NCBI RefSeq assembly: GCF_047948215.1
Contig: NC_134465.1
Location: forward strand, 41,020,153-41,084,152
DNA: 64,000 bases
From: Lycorma delicatula
Taxonomy: Eukaryota; Arthropoda; Insecta; Hemiptera; Fulgoridae
Direction of reading: 5' to 3'
How positions within the stretch are numbered: position 1 is the stretch's first letter; every line of letters begins with the position of its first letter. Of this stretch, positions 1-10,945 are shown in pieces. A program made the translations under genes and the position numbers. The notes beneath the pieces are model-generated. The model searched no databases and was not told the DNA's origin. It worked only from the letters and a program-made list of their open reading frames with translations.

Positions 1-340
1 TCAATTTTCTTTACATATGTACTTATAAATGCAATTAAAATGTTTATGATAAATGATTTTTAAAAGCTTTTATTTAATTTGCTTTAGGAATAATCAAATC
101 TTGCAACTGCTATATTTTTTGAGCTAACTTATGAAAATCAATGAAATTTGGTACACGTATGTAACTTCGATGGCAATACAACACTACGGTGTCGGAATTT
201 GATATGACCCACCCCCACGCCTTCATGCGCTACCGCTATGGTAAATTCATGCATTTAATTGAAAATTTTCATTTCTCATGAACTATCCTATGAAAATGAT
301 TGAAATTTGGTATACGTATGTAACTTCGATGTGTAAAAAT
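1..340. repeat. Partial tandem duplication, period about 160 bp
   Basis: A segment of about 45 bases (131-175), including GAAATTTGGTACACGTATGT, recurs with few changes at 291-335. The spacing of 160 bases suggests two units of a satellite-like or element-internal repeat cut by the window edge. No ORF. Confidence 0.55.
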
Positions 341-364
341 AAATATTTTTACTATTTTTAGTCT

Positions 365-1605
365 TAAAAAAATACAAAAAAAAATTACAAAAATATATTT
401 GATTACATATAAAAAATTATTTTTTAAAAAAGCTTTTATTTAACTAATATTAATATTAACATTAATAAAAGAAAAGGAAACAAATTAGAAAAACCCTCTA
501 AAAAGTAAAAAATAACAATTAAATCAAATTGAGAATTTTAAACAAAAAAATATAATATATTAACAAATATAAAAATGTACTGAAAAGTAAAAAATAAATT
601 ATATAAATATCTAATAAATAACCAATAAATAAACGTAATAATTATTAAATTTTAAAATTAAAAGTAATGAAAATATTTAGTTAAATAAAAGTAAAAGCGT
701 GGCGCAGTTTTTATAATTAATTTAAAACAACACAACATTTATTTTTACAACAATTAATCTTCATTTTCATTTTCAATAACGACGCGAGGAAGCGGAAAGG
801 TCTGCTGGAACCTCTCCAGCAGTTGAGACCGACGAACTACAAGTAACAATCTGGGAAAATGCACCCACTCGCTTTCTTTGTACGTGTTCTCATATAATTG
901 AAGTTCATCTTCGAATTCTGCTTGTAATCTAAGCCAAATTGAACGCACTCTTTCCGCTAAAAGTTTCATTTCAATTAATTATGAATTTTTATTTAACGAA
1001 TTCATAATTAAGATTACAATTATAATAATGATAATAATTAATAATTTTTCAGATTACCGTCAAAATGTTTGATTTTTAAATTTAATTTTTATTTTTAATC
1101 TTATTAACCCGTAAAGGTCATCTCGGTGCAAATTTGAACCGTCAAAGAATTAAAACTTGAGTTATTTTATTACAGATAAATAAAGTATATTCATATACTA
1201 AACAACCTCATTAAACAAAAAATATATTTTAAAATACAGCAAATGTCTATAAATACTTATTCGAAAAGATTGTTATAAAAACTGCGCCACGCTTTTATTT
1301 AACTAAATATTTTCATTACGTTTAATTTTAAAATTTAATAATTATTACATTTATTTATTGGTTATTTATTAGATATTTAAATAATTTATTTTTTACGTTT
1401 CAGTGCATTTTTATATTTGTTATATATTTTTTTTTTCAAAATTCTCAATTTGATTTAATTCTTATTTTTTTACGTTTTAGAGGGTTTTTCTAATTTGTTT
1501 CCTTTTCTTTTATTAATGTTAATATTAATATTAGTTAAATAAAAGATTTTTTTTTTAATAATTTTTTATATGTAATCAAATATATTTTTGTAATTTTTTT
1601 GTATT
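365..1605. mobile_element. Long-armed foldback element
   Basis: Two long inverted arms are visible: 365-715 and 1273-1605, each about 335-350 bases. The inner ends read AAGCGTGGCGCAGTTTTTAT on the left and its reverse complement on the right. The arms match along most of their length with small indels in A or T runs. The 557-base interior holds a 71-codon minus-strand ORF. No transposase was recognised, so the element is non-autonomous. It lies just inside a hAT-type terminus (1707) and may be the body of that element or nested in it. Confidence 0.7.
754..969 (-). CDS. Hypothetical 71-aa ORF inside foldback element
   Basis: I do not recognise this ORF. It begins MKLLAERVRSIWLRLQAEFE and ends in an acidic tail (VIENENED). 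It is rich in Leu, Arg and Glu and predicted helical, with no signal peptide or membrane segment. Its codon use and GC content are higher than in the surrounding AT-rich DNA, and it sits exactly in the loop between the foldback arms. It is therefore more likely the remnant of a protein captured or once encoded by the element than chance. It has no promoter evidence and could be a fragment of a longer transposon protein. Confidence 0.3.
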   Translation of the reverse strand: MKLLAERVRSIWLRLQAEFEDELQLYENTYKESEWVHFPRLLLVVRRSQLLERFQQTFPLPRVVIENENED

Positions 1606-1707
1606 CTTTTTCTCGTAATATGATTTCAATTTTGTTTACGTGTAAACTTGTAGGCTAACTTTGCGACCCCCTTCATATCATCGCGACCCCCAGATTGAGA
1701 AACGCTG
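1606..1707. mobile_element. hAT-type transposon terminus
   Basis: Read on the minus strand from 1707, the sequence starts CAGCGTTTCTCAATCTGGGG and continues with GGTCGCG repeats. This matches the terminal pattern typical of many hAT elements, in which TTCTCAA is followed by GGGGGTCGCGA. The expected 8-bp duplication would be GATTAATT at 1708-1715. The partner terminus was not found between 1 and 1605 and probably lies left of the window. Confidence 0.6.
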
Positions 1708-3013
1708 GATTAATTCATTAACATTTAAAAACCCTATGGATTATTTAAAATAAGATAAAGTGTAAAGCGGGAAGTTATGCGACGCCGGGTTTGGCCAGCT
1801 TTAAGTATCTGGGGTTCCTATAATGATTTTCACTGCGAATACGTTTTGAAATCGTCACCTGAATAATAACATTAAGCGAAAACTCTAACCGAAATTCGAA
1901 GCAAGTACCTTCCGGATGAAGACTCCACGATATCATTTTACCGTAAAAGTAGCGAAAACTAAAATTAATTTAATTGCTTATTTATTTAGTTTAATTAGTA
2001 CTTTATGTCATTCCTAATTATAAACGACAATTTAAATAATGATACTCTTAATTAGGATGATTATTATTTTAATGACACTGGCACTTAACTTGTATTTTTT
2101 TATATAATATATTTTACAGAAGTTGAATATAGTCTCTGTATAAACAATGCCAAAACAATAACCTAAACGACAGCTGCAAACCAGCTCGTACGAATATATA
2201 CTATGTGCTCATTTTACATAAACAGAAGGTGTCGGCGGACTTTTCTAGAGTGACCTTCACGCATTTATATGTTTTTTGTTTGTTTTTTAACTTTATAATT
2301 AAAATGAGATGAAAAATGGGTAGATATGTTACTATCATTTTTTTACACCTTTACACCTACTCATTCGTTTAACTTTATTCTCCTTTAATATTTTATTTTT
2401 TTATATTATTGCTTTCAGAAATTTAAATTGTTTTATTAGTTAATTGATTCTGTATTTTTAATTATAAAATAATGCAATAAATATGCATGTGTTTTGTATT
2501 GTGTAAGTCATCGGATTATTTATAAATTTAGCAGAAAAAATGTGAAGAATCACATTTTTCCACTTTTCCCTCCCACAAGTTCGTCATTTTTTTAAATACA
2601 AGTTCGTCAGTATTCTGTGAATACAATTTAATTTCCCCATCCGAGGCGAAATAATATATATACGTAACGTATTGTTTTACAAATGAAAAGGGATTACATT
2701 AATTGCTTGCTTTACAGTATCTCCTCCAGTCCTATTCGCTGTAATGAATGTAAGATAACACTAGGTCATTAGTAAGAATTATATTTCTCTGAGAGTAATT
2801 ATGTTCGTTATTCAGTCCGCCTCCGTGTTGAACAGAGTAAACTGTTGTTTGTGGGGTTGAATATAAGTTCCATTTTAGTAGACTTGGCAACATAATATAC
2901 AACTATATATTTAGTTGAATAAACGAGGTAATAGGAAACCACTTCACTCCTAACTTTTCGTAACAAGTTTGGCACTAAATACTCGTTAGTCTTGAGAATG
3001 GTTGTATTATTAG
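1708..3013. other. Intergenic AT-rich stretch, no gene seen
   Basis: No ORF or RNA gene is supported. Around 2785-2840 there is a weak match to a short dispersed repeat also seen near 10738, 14050 and 18980 (listed as family P). Confidence 0.6.
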
Positions 3014-3773
3014 TTTTCCGTCTAGATAGCGTTATAGCACAGCTATAGCTCTACAAGGAAAAGTATTGTAATCGGTCCAATTTGGGTATATGCGATTTTC
3101 ACCGGTTTTGACACTTAAGAACCCAAAAAAAAAAACAACCGGATGGAAATTTCCTGTTCATTAATGTAGGTGTGTTCGGTGTCACTCTTTAAATCACCTT
3201 ATACCTCCAGAACTACTGGACCGATATTACGAAATTTCGTAATATCACATTTTCTTAGGCACATTTGTTAACGATTAAAAAACAACAATATTTGCAAAAA
3301 GATTTTTGAAAAATCGCACCCCTATCCCAAAAATATTCTAAACTACTGCTATATTGTGATGTCACAGGTTAGCGGTAGTATTAAATAAATTAAAAATATT
3401 TAAAGTGTAAAAAAGTAACTCAGCTTGGCTGGGTCTCGAACTCGATCGCCCGTCGATTCGGTATCTGATGCGTTAAGCTTCTTGGCTACACCGGTCTGCT
3501 GATCGTACAAGCGAAACTTATTCTATGTAAGTTGTGAAATTACATTTAGTTAGTACCAAGCGTCGCCGTTAGTACCGCCACATCCGCGCGAATTAAATAC
3601 GGTATGAGCGTGCGCTTTATTCAGAATCATTGATTAAATAAACGAAAAAATATTATATTTAAATAAAATGATAATTATTTTAAATTAACTTGTGTGTGTA
3701 AGCCGTGAAGCAGAAACAACCCAAAGTTGTAGGACTTTACCGGAACGCGGCTTTGTTACAACTATGTTGTCAG
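3014..3773 (-). mobile_element. Repeat family A, copy 1 (tRNA-like module on minus strand)
   Basis: Starts with TTTTCCGTCTAGATAG and an ATAGCTCTA word. It then carries the conserved phrase CTCCAGAACTACTGGACCGA (about 3207-3226), a tRNA-like segment at about 3420-3500 and a terminal GTTGTAGGAC...GTTGTCAG end. Read on the minus strand, the tRNA-like part shows an A-box-like TGTAGCCAAGAAGC and a B-box-like GAGTTCGAGACCC. No coding capacity. Confidence 0.7.
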
Positions 3774-3837
3774 ATTTTTTTCAGAAGTGACTTGAGATTT
3801 ATGTCGGATCGGCTATAACCTTTACGGTTATAACCGC

Positions 3838-4303
3838 TGAAATATAGAAATACTGGAATGGGAACTGCCTATGTCCAACGTGAGCGGAAAACGAACGTGA
3901 GACAGATTGATTTAGAGGTGTAGTTGTCATTGTCGCACAGTGCAGCGCATGCGCATTGTACCTAACGTACCGTCCCTTCAGAAAGTGATTCCATAAACTT
4001 TATTCCAATAAAACTTTATTGTAGTTAATATTAATTGATAAAATCTCATAATTCTATTTAATTAATAGAAAAATTTCAATGCTTATGACTATTAAATAAA
4101 TGTTGAGTTAATCATTTTATCATATCAATGTTTTTATAAAAACTTTCTACAATAACTTGAATTATGAAAGATAACTTGCGATTTCTGATGAGAGAGATCG
4201 TCACAAGCGGACTGTAGACAAAGAGAGGTATACCTCTAAATCAGGTATCTTTGTTGGCACGGATTTCTAACGCAAGTGCACATTCCAGTATTTCTATATT
4301 TCA
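3838..4303. mobile_element. MITE with perfect 23-bp terminal inverted repeats
   Basis: The first 23 bases (3838-3860, beginning TGAAATATAGAAATACTGG) are exactly the reverse complement of 4281-4303. The 420-base interior has no ORF. GGTTATAAC just left and GGTTATGAC just right are a possible 9-bp imperfect target duplication, which would suggest a hAT- or Mutator-like origin. The superfamily is not decided. Confidence 0.75.
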
Positions 4304-5060
4304 TTGGTTATGACATATAACGTAGTATAAATCTGTTTTTCCGAATTTTCGGTTAATACAGGTCGATAGTATAAAAACCGTGTAAAATTTGTAAGAATTT
4401 GGAAGAAAATCGAACAGCGGAAGTAATTAAAATTAATTCTGATTGATCATATTAATTGAAGAAAATGAATAACGCCTGTAAAATAATACAGGCACCTGGA
4501 CACCCGACTGCTACCACCGACATTTTTTTCGGATCGGGAATGGATTCTGATTCTAAATAAAAGGAATGCATAAATGAAGTGCGAAATATTAAAATTGTTA
4601 TCTCATGTTATATAGCTGGTTCGGTTTGTTCTGTACATTTATAGAGTATATGTTCCTTCACATTTCATGCGCCCTCATATCGTTATGAACATGTAAAGTT
4701 GCAAACGTTTTCGCGGGTGGTATTGGACCATCTTCTGTGTAATCTATTTTTGGTAAAATGTCTTTTTCGTTAAAACATATTACAATCTTTTTTTTTATTA
4801 AAACTCTGTGTCGAAAAGCAATTTTTTTTTTTTGGTTTGTACTACGATAGCTTTGTTAAATGACTAATAAATGCGAAAGATTTAGTAACAAAACTTGTAC
4901 AGAATTTAATTCTGAGCAAACTAATGTAAATATAGCCCATAAATAGTAAATAAAATCTTTTAAAATTCATCTTTTTATTGAAGTAAAACAGAAGAAAAAT
5001 AGACAGAAAATCGTATTATTCTTTCTCTACCTAATAAACATTATTCTTAATTTTTTTTTT
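4304..5060. other. Intergenic, nothing recognised
   Basis: AT-rich with homopolymer runs. No coding or RNA feature was seen on either strand. Confidence 0.6.
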
Positions 5061-5820
5061 GTCTTCAGTCATTTGACTGGTTTGATGGAGCTCTCCAAGA
5101 TTCCCTATCCAGTGCTATTCGTTTCATTTCGGTTTACCCCCTACATCCTACATCACTAACAAATTGTTTTACCTATTCCAAACGTCGCCTGCTTATACAA
5201 TTTTTTCCTTTTACCTGTCCCTCCAATATTAAAGCGACTATTCCAGGATGCCTTAATATGTGGGCTATAAGTCTGTCTCTTCGTTCAGCTATATTATTCC
5301 AAATGCCTCTTTCTTTATCTATTTGCCGCAAATTAATTTTTGATGTAAACAAATTATATTTCTGACTGAAGGCTCGTTTCGCTTGTGCTATTCGGCATTT
5401 TATATCGCTCCTGCTTCGTCCATCTTTAGTAATTCTACTTCCCAAATAACAAGATTCTTCTACCTCCATAATCTTTTCTCCTCCTATTTTCACACTCAGC
5501 GGTCCATCTTTGTTATTTCTACTACATTTCATTTCTTTCGTTTTGTTCTTGTTTATTTTCATGCGGTAGTTCTTGCGTAGGACTTCATCTATGCCGTTCA
5601 TTGTTTCTTCTAAATCCTTTTTACTCTCGGCTAGAATTACTATATCATCAACAAATCGTAGCATCTTTATCTTTTCACCTTGTACTGTTACTCCGAATCT
5701 AAATTGTTGTTTAACATCATTAACTGCTAGTTCCATATAACGATTAAAAAGTAACGGGGAAAGGGAACATCCTTGTCGGACTCCCTTTCTTATTGCCTTT
5801 CGTGCGTAACAAGTGTTACG
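5061..5820 (-). pseudogene. LINE 1 reverse transcriptase, 5'-truncated copy a
   Basis: A minus-strand non-LTR retrotransposon fragment. Conserved blocks are RKGVRQGCSLSPLLF (finger/palm), the catalytic FVDDI box (equivalent to F/YxDD) followed by VILAESKKDLEETMN, INKNKTK and CYLGSRITKDGRSRSDIKCR, then a thumb/C-terminal part. Compared with the better copy at 17847-18619 it lacks about 54 codons, joined in frame just after KINL. The element 3' end (GTCTTCAGTCATTTGACTGG on the plus strand) follows a T-run at 5051. The 5' side stops at the mariner relic. Clade not assigned; it resembles RTE/CR1-type insect LINEs annotated as endonuclease-reverse transcriptase. Confidence 0.85.
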
Positions 5821-6650
5821 CACGACGAAGGAGACGAACGACCGTTTATCGCCACAAATGAAGAAAACATTGAGCGTGCACGTGACATGAATTTCTTAGA
5901 CAGACGAGTAACTATCGATGAAGTGGCACATTGTATGCAAATTAGTCACGGATCTGCCTACGAAATCATCCACAATAGACTTGGGTTTCATAAAGTCTGT
6001 GCAAGATGGGTCCTGAAACAACTCACACATTTGCATATACAAACGCGCTTGGACATCTGCCGAAAACATTTGGATCGCTATGGTAACGAACGGGACATCT
6101 TCTTAGACAGAATCATCACTGGTGACGAAACATGGATCCATCATTACGAGCCGGAGAGTATACGGCAGCGTATGGAATGGAAACATCCAAATTCGCCCTG
6201 CAAAAAAAAGTTCAAGACCCAACCGTCCGCAGGAAAACTGATGCTTACGGTTTTTTGGGACTCACAAGGACCAGTACTGGAACATTATGAGGAAAGGGGC
6301 ATGACAATAAACAGTGCGCGTTATAGTGAGATGCTTACTGCCAAGCTGAAGCCTGCAATTCGAAGTAAACGCCGAGGACTGCTGTCGAAAGGTGTTGTTT
6401 TGTTGCACGACAATGCTCGTCCACATACTGCAGCCCACACTGCTGAAACGCTCCAGAAACTCAACTTTGAAGTACCGAGCAAACAGTGAAAGAAGCGGTG
6501 CATTCCTGGCTCGCTCAACCGAAAACCTTCTTTTATGAGGGCATCAGGAAGCTTGTGCAACGATAGACCAAGTGCGTTGAAATGCAAGGGGACTACGTTG
6601 AAAAATGATGACATGTAAGTTTCCTATTTGTATTGCAATAAAATTTATAA
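5821..6650 (+). pseudogene. Mariner transposase pseudogene (SETMAR-like), internally deleted
   Basis: A plus-strand relic of a mariner DDD transposase. It lacks the first helix-turn-helix domain and opens within the linker (DERP...TNEENIERARDM), followed by the second HTH. The first catalytic Asp lies in TGDETWIHH (6124) and the second in LLHDNARPHT (6409), 95 residues apart. The region that should carry the third Asp (YSPDLAP block) has been deleted near 6483. The C-terminal tail follows in another frame from 6486 (VKEAVHSWLAQPKTFF), with an internal stop at 6564 and a final stop at 6606. It cannot encode active transposase. The 3' flank (AAGTTTCCTATTTGTATTGC) is probably the decayed inverted repeat. 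Confidence 0.9.
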
Positions 6651-7544
6651 CTACACTGTAGATAATAATTGACTTACCCTCGTATTATTAAATGATGGTC
6701 TAATAATATAAATGTAAATAAAACCTGATTGTAATTCGTTATTAATTTTGGACCTATATTGATTGGAACTAATTATGACATAAGTCTTGATTATATCAAG
6801 TTTCTACTGCATAGTTCATTTCCGGTTGTAAATATTGCCATTTTTGTTTATTGTTTAAAAAAAGATTAAATTGCTATAAAAAAAAAAAAAAAACAAGAAT
6901 TTAATTGAACAATATATTTGTAATAAGTTATTTGATAAATACACGTAATTTTGTGACAAATTTCGAAAGTGTCACGTTTTGTTATGAAATGGTGTAGTAT
7001 CATATTAAACGGAGAATTAAAAACAAAATAATATTACTAATGTGAACTTTAAAATAATATTATTAAAATATTTAAATAATAACACAAAAAAAAAAAAAAT
7101 ACTTAGAATAAAATAATACGGGGGTTACGGGATGACTTATTTACTTTAAATAAATCGACCGTGAGTAACAAACAAAATACACATCATGATAAATACGAGT
7201 ATGTGATTAATTTATACTATGAAAGTAAATCTAAATCTGGTTTCTTGCTTAGCTTATAACCTAATTTCTTAAAAATCCTTTATTATTATCACCGTCACTC
7301 CGCCAATTTCCTTGGGGTAGTAGTAATAATAGTATCTATCTTTCATAGGTGGTTTTGAGTTCAAGTCCCGGTTAAGCATGACATTTTTCTCAAGGTACAA
7401 AAATTCAATTGTCATCCATCAAAGTAACTATTATTGGACGTCAGCCAATAAGAGTTACATAACAATAACAGTTATATGTATAGATTATTATTATTAATTT
7501 TTGTCCTTAAGGACAGTGTTTGAACTTGAATGTTTCACGATTAT
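6651..7544. other. AT-rich stretch with a SINE-D scrap
   Basis: Mostly A/T runs. At about 7335-7395 is a B-box-like GAGTTCAAGTCCCGG followed by a CATGACATTTTTC word, as in SINE family D (52376). It is a truncated remnant. Nothing else seen. Confidence 0.45.
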
Positions 7545-9040
7545 GCGATCCTAAGTTGTTTTCTCTTCCCAAAATCTTTTCATTCTTTGACTGTGTTCCT
7601 TTGTTCAGTCCACTTCGCTCCTGTTTTCTTCTTTTCGAGTTCCTGATTTTATTTCTAACTTTTCTTCTTTCTCCCGTTACTTCCCTGTTTCCCTGCTTGT
7701 CTTAGATCCTTTTCTATTTCATGATGCCGATTAGTTTTCCTGATTTATCCGTTCATTACATCAAAGATCCTCTTATTGAGTCTGTTATTGTTCCTTCGCT
7801 GTATGCGCCTGTAGAATGTAAGTCTGCGTTTTCTGATAGTGTTCCTGTGAGTGTGTCCGTTCGTTTATATAATTCTTTGGTCGGTCTCTTCGTCCATTTG
7901 CCATCTCTATGAACTGCTCTAAAAGTTTTTCTAAGTAATTTCCGTTCTATTTTTTTTCTGTTTCTGTGATGCCCGATGCTCCGATCGTGGTAGTTTCTAA
8001 TGCGTGCAAGGCCTCGGGTAGCATAACTGTCCTGTACTGTTGAGTTTAGCCTGACTCAATATAATTAACTTTTTACAGTGTGGCCGTGCGAGTCCGTATG
8101 CTTTCTGAAGTTTTTTTGTTCTTTTTACGTCAGATGCCCCTTGTTTGATCATCCCATTTGTATATATTCTCCTAGGTTTTTGAATTTTTGGACTTTCCTT
8201 ACGTTTCCGTATTTTGGTTTTTGTGTCGCTTTGCCTTCCTGGTTTATTGGTTTTTTCTTATGATATTTGTAACCTCATTTTGGCAGCGATTTCGTATAAG
8301 AATTCCAGTGGTTCTAGTGCTTCCTGTATATTGTTGCTGAGTATCGCCAGGTCATCTGCAAACGTCAGGCGTCTGATGATCGTTTTGGTATCTTCTACTC
8401 TTCCCAGACGTATCTTCTTGATATATTTTTCCCACTCTTTGATAATTTTGTCCGAGACTACTTCGAATAACAACGGTGAGAGCCAGTCTCTTTGTCTGAC
8501 TGCAGTTTGTATCTCGATTGGTGCTGAAGTTTCCTTCATGAATTTTATCTGAAAGATGATGCCCGTGAGTTTCTATTGCATGAGTGACTTTGTTTTTCCG
8601 TTTACGCCGTATTCCTCTAAAGTATCAGAGTATCTATCTATGAAGTCCTATGCTTTCCTAAAATGTACAAAAGTGACCACATAGTTGTTTATCTGTCTAA
8701 CCTACAACAGTGTTGTCAAGTTCCAGATCTGTTCGACGCATGATTTTCCTTTTCTGAAGCCTACCTAATATATTCACCTAACAGTGGATCTGCCTGTGGT
8801 TCTAGTCTACCGAGCAATGCCTTGGAGAGAATTTTGTAGGTGCCTTGTGGTAGTAATGAGATCTCCTGTAGTTATTGGGATCTTCCTGTCACCCTTCTTT
8901 TGTAATGTGTGCATCAACACACTTCCATTCCTGTAGAATTTCCTCCGTGACCCAAATTCCCGTGAGAAGTCTGTGAATTTTCTTTGTGATGTTATTTTTA
9001 TTATTGCCGACCTGCTTGGCAAGATCGAAAGCGTCTTTGC
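7545..9040 (-). pseudogene. LINE 2 clade reverse transcriptase, heavily decayed
   Basis: Minus-strand non-LTR retrotransposon pseudogene with several frameshifts. Read from 9040 downwards: HTLQKKGDRK and a PNNYR-like block (8970-8870), a QGTYKILSKALL-like region, VRQRDWLSPLLFEVV, the catalytic RLTFADDLAILSNN (about 8366-8325), then in other frames a DGKWTKRPTKELYKRT thumb block (about 7905) and a KKTGAKWTEQR C-terminal motif (about 7620). The order and motifs match the intact-looking LINE at 15610-16799. No single frame is long enough to be functional. Confidence 0.8.
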
Positions 9041-9630
9041 GTTTCACCTGAATGATTGTGATATGAATCCCGATTAAATGTGGTATTTTTTAAATTCTAC
9101 AAAATTTATTTGTCATAAAGCGTCTCTAATTGGACGTAAGCTTGCTATATTCTTTCACTCAGCGTGTTTCTAAGAGTGTTTTAATAAACTGTTCAGTCTT
9201 TCTAACCTCTCTCTCCCTTCCGATAAATATTTACCCCCTATTTTTTGAGTAATGCTTATTTTAAATATTTTGCATACGTTTTTAAGCAAAGTATACGTAC
9301 AAAAGATTCAAGTTCAAGATATTCAAGATATACGTTCAGTTCTCAAGGTCAAATGAACTCCAAATTAGTTGTTATATATTTTTTTAAAGAAAGTTCAACT
9401 TTTTAAGATCTAAAGATTGTGAAGTGCTCTTCTCGATGACTTGCCTAAAATCGTACGTAGTGATTAAAATAATCATCGCTGACTAAAAGAAGGGGAAAAA
9501 GTAATTTTCATCTAATAAATAGGGATAGATAGATAGATAAATAAAGAGAGAGAGAGAGAGAGACATATGTACACTGTCGCATGAACTGTCGGCCAAACTT
9601 AAGAGACTAATTCAAAACATCAAAATAAAA
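9041..9630. other. Spacer with (GA)n microsatellite
   Basis: AT-rich; a (GA) tract lies at 9545-9562 after a GATA-like run. No coding feature seen. Confidence 0.6.
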
Positions 9631-10378
9631 GCTGACAACAACGCAGTTGTAAGAGTTTCTCCTAACGTGGCTAAAGCCGCGTTCTGGAGAAGTCCTTCAA
9701 CTGTTGTTTCTGATGGAATATATTCTTTTTTATTATTTAAGTATAATATTTTTTAGTTTATTTAATTCAGTGATACTAACTAAAGCGCGCGCGCATTCTG
9801 TATTTAATTCGCGCGGGTGTGGCGGTACTAGTGGTGACGGTCGACACTAACGAAAATAATGTAATTTCACAACTTAGACAGAACAAATTTAGCTTGTACA
9901 GTCGGCAGGCCGGTGTAGCCTTGAAGCTTAACGCATCAGGTTCTGAGTCGACCGGGTGATCGAGTACTCGATCTGACCAGATCGAGTAACTTTTTTACAC
10001 TTTAAATATTATTAAAATGTATCTAATATTATATTAATTTATTTAATTCTACCACTCACATGTGACGTCACAACACAGCAAACTACTACAACAGCATTTA
10101 TTGGGGTGGGGGGTTGCGATTTTGCAAAAACCTTTTTGCAAATATTGTTATTTTTTTTAATCGTTAATAGATGTACCTAAGAAAAATATTACCTTAATTA
10201 GGGGAAATCTCGAGATACTTCGGGTGACCTTGCTCTACAGCCTCACCCCCTTGACCTTTTAAGTTGAAAATTTATTGTCATCTGTGTCCCATATATAGAA
10301 GTAATGTGGCTGAGTTTGGTGAAAATCGGTCCAGCAGTTCTGGAGATGTAACGTTATTCACAACCCGACACCGAAAAC
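9631..10378 (+). mobile_element. Repeat family A, copy 2 (tRNA-like module on plus strand)
   Basis: Begins GCTGACAACAACGCAGTTGT followed by the degenerate palindromic end. It has the GCGCGCGC/ATTCTGTATTTAATTCGCG block, the tRNA-like module at about 9895-9985 (CCGGTGTAGCCTTGAAGC), a GTGACGTCACAAC word and the CCAGCAGTTCTGGAGAT phrase. It ends in a CT-rich microsatellite, so it lacks the far terminus. Confidence 0.7.
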
Positions 10379-10418
10379 TCTCTCTCTCACTCTCTCTCTC
10401 TCTCTCGCACACACACAG
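10379..10418. repeat. (CT)n/(CA)n microsatellite
   Basis: Alternating CT tract running into CA repeats at the truncated end of a family A copy. Confidence 0.9.
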
Positions 10419-10737
10419 TTTGTTTAAATCTGTTGATAAGTAGCTGATTTTTGACATTATTAGTAAAGTAGATGGCAAAGATTATTCACTGTGACAATTA
10501 TCTGCCTTTTTTCACTTCCTTAACTGAATAATAATTTCGATTACTAATTATTAATTATTATGAATAATTTTAAAGAAAAGACCGTTGTTTTGGCGATTTA
10601 AAAATATCAAAATTAAAATAAAACAATACAAAAGTTAAGATTAAAAAAATAAGAAATTATTTGTAGTTATATTAACTTCCCGTAACAAAAAAAAAAAAAA
10701 AAATGTTATAATTGACCTGATGTTTGATAAGATACTA

Positions 10738-10945
10738 ATTTACTTTCTCTAAGAGTACTAATGTTTATCATAAATGTCATCCCTTGTAGAAAGTATAAGT
10801 GAAGATGACATTTATTGTGTTGAAATATCACTTACATTTAGGCGGGCGTGATATGCGAAATAATATTAGCATTACCGACGAAGGAAATCTGAAACCTCTT
10901 CACTTTTTCTAGGCCTGACACGGAATGCTTGTTATCTTAAAAAAT
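10738..10945. repeat. Dispersed repeat family P, copy (approximate limits)
   Basis: TTTCTCTAAGAGTACTAATG ... CACGGAATGCTTGTTATCTT resembles segments near 2785, 14050-14250 (GGCATGAGATGTTTGTTATC) and 18980-19165 (GGTATGGGACGCTTGTTATT). The copies are diverged and share their two ends better than their middles. No ORF. Confidence 0.4.

Noticed and set aside
3420..3500. Possible tRNA gene
   Set aside because: A- and B-box-like words are present, but the cloverleaf stems do not pair well and the same segment recurs inside every family A copy; treated as a tRNA-like repeat module.
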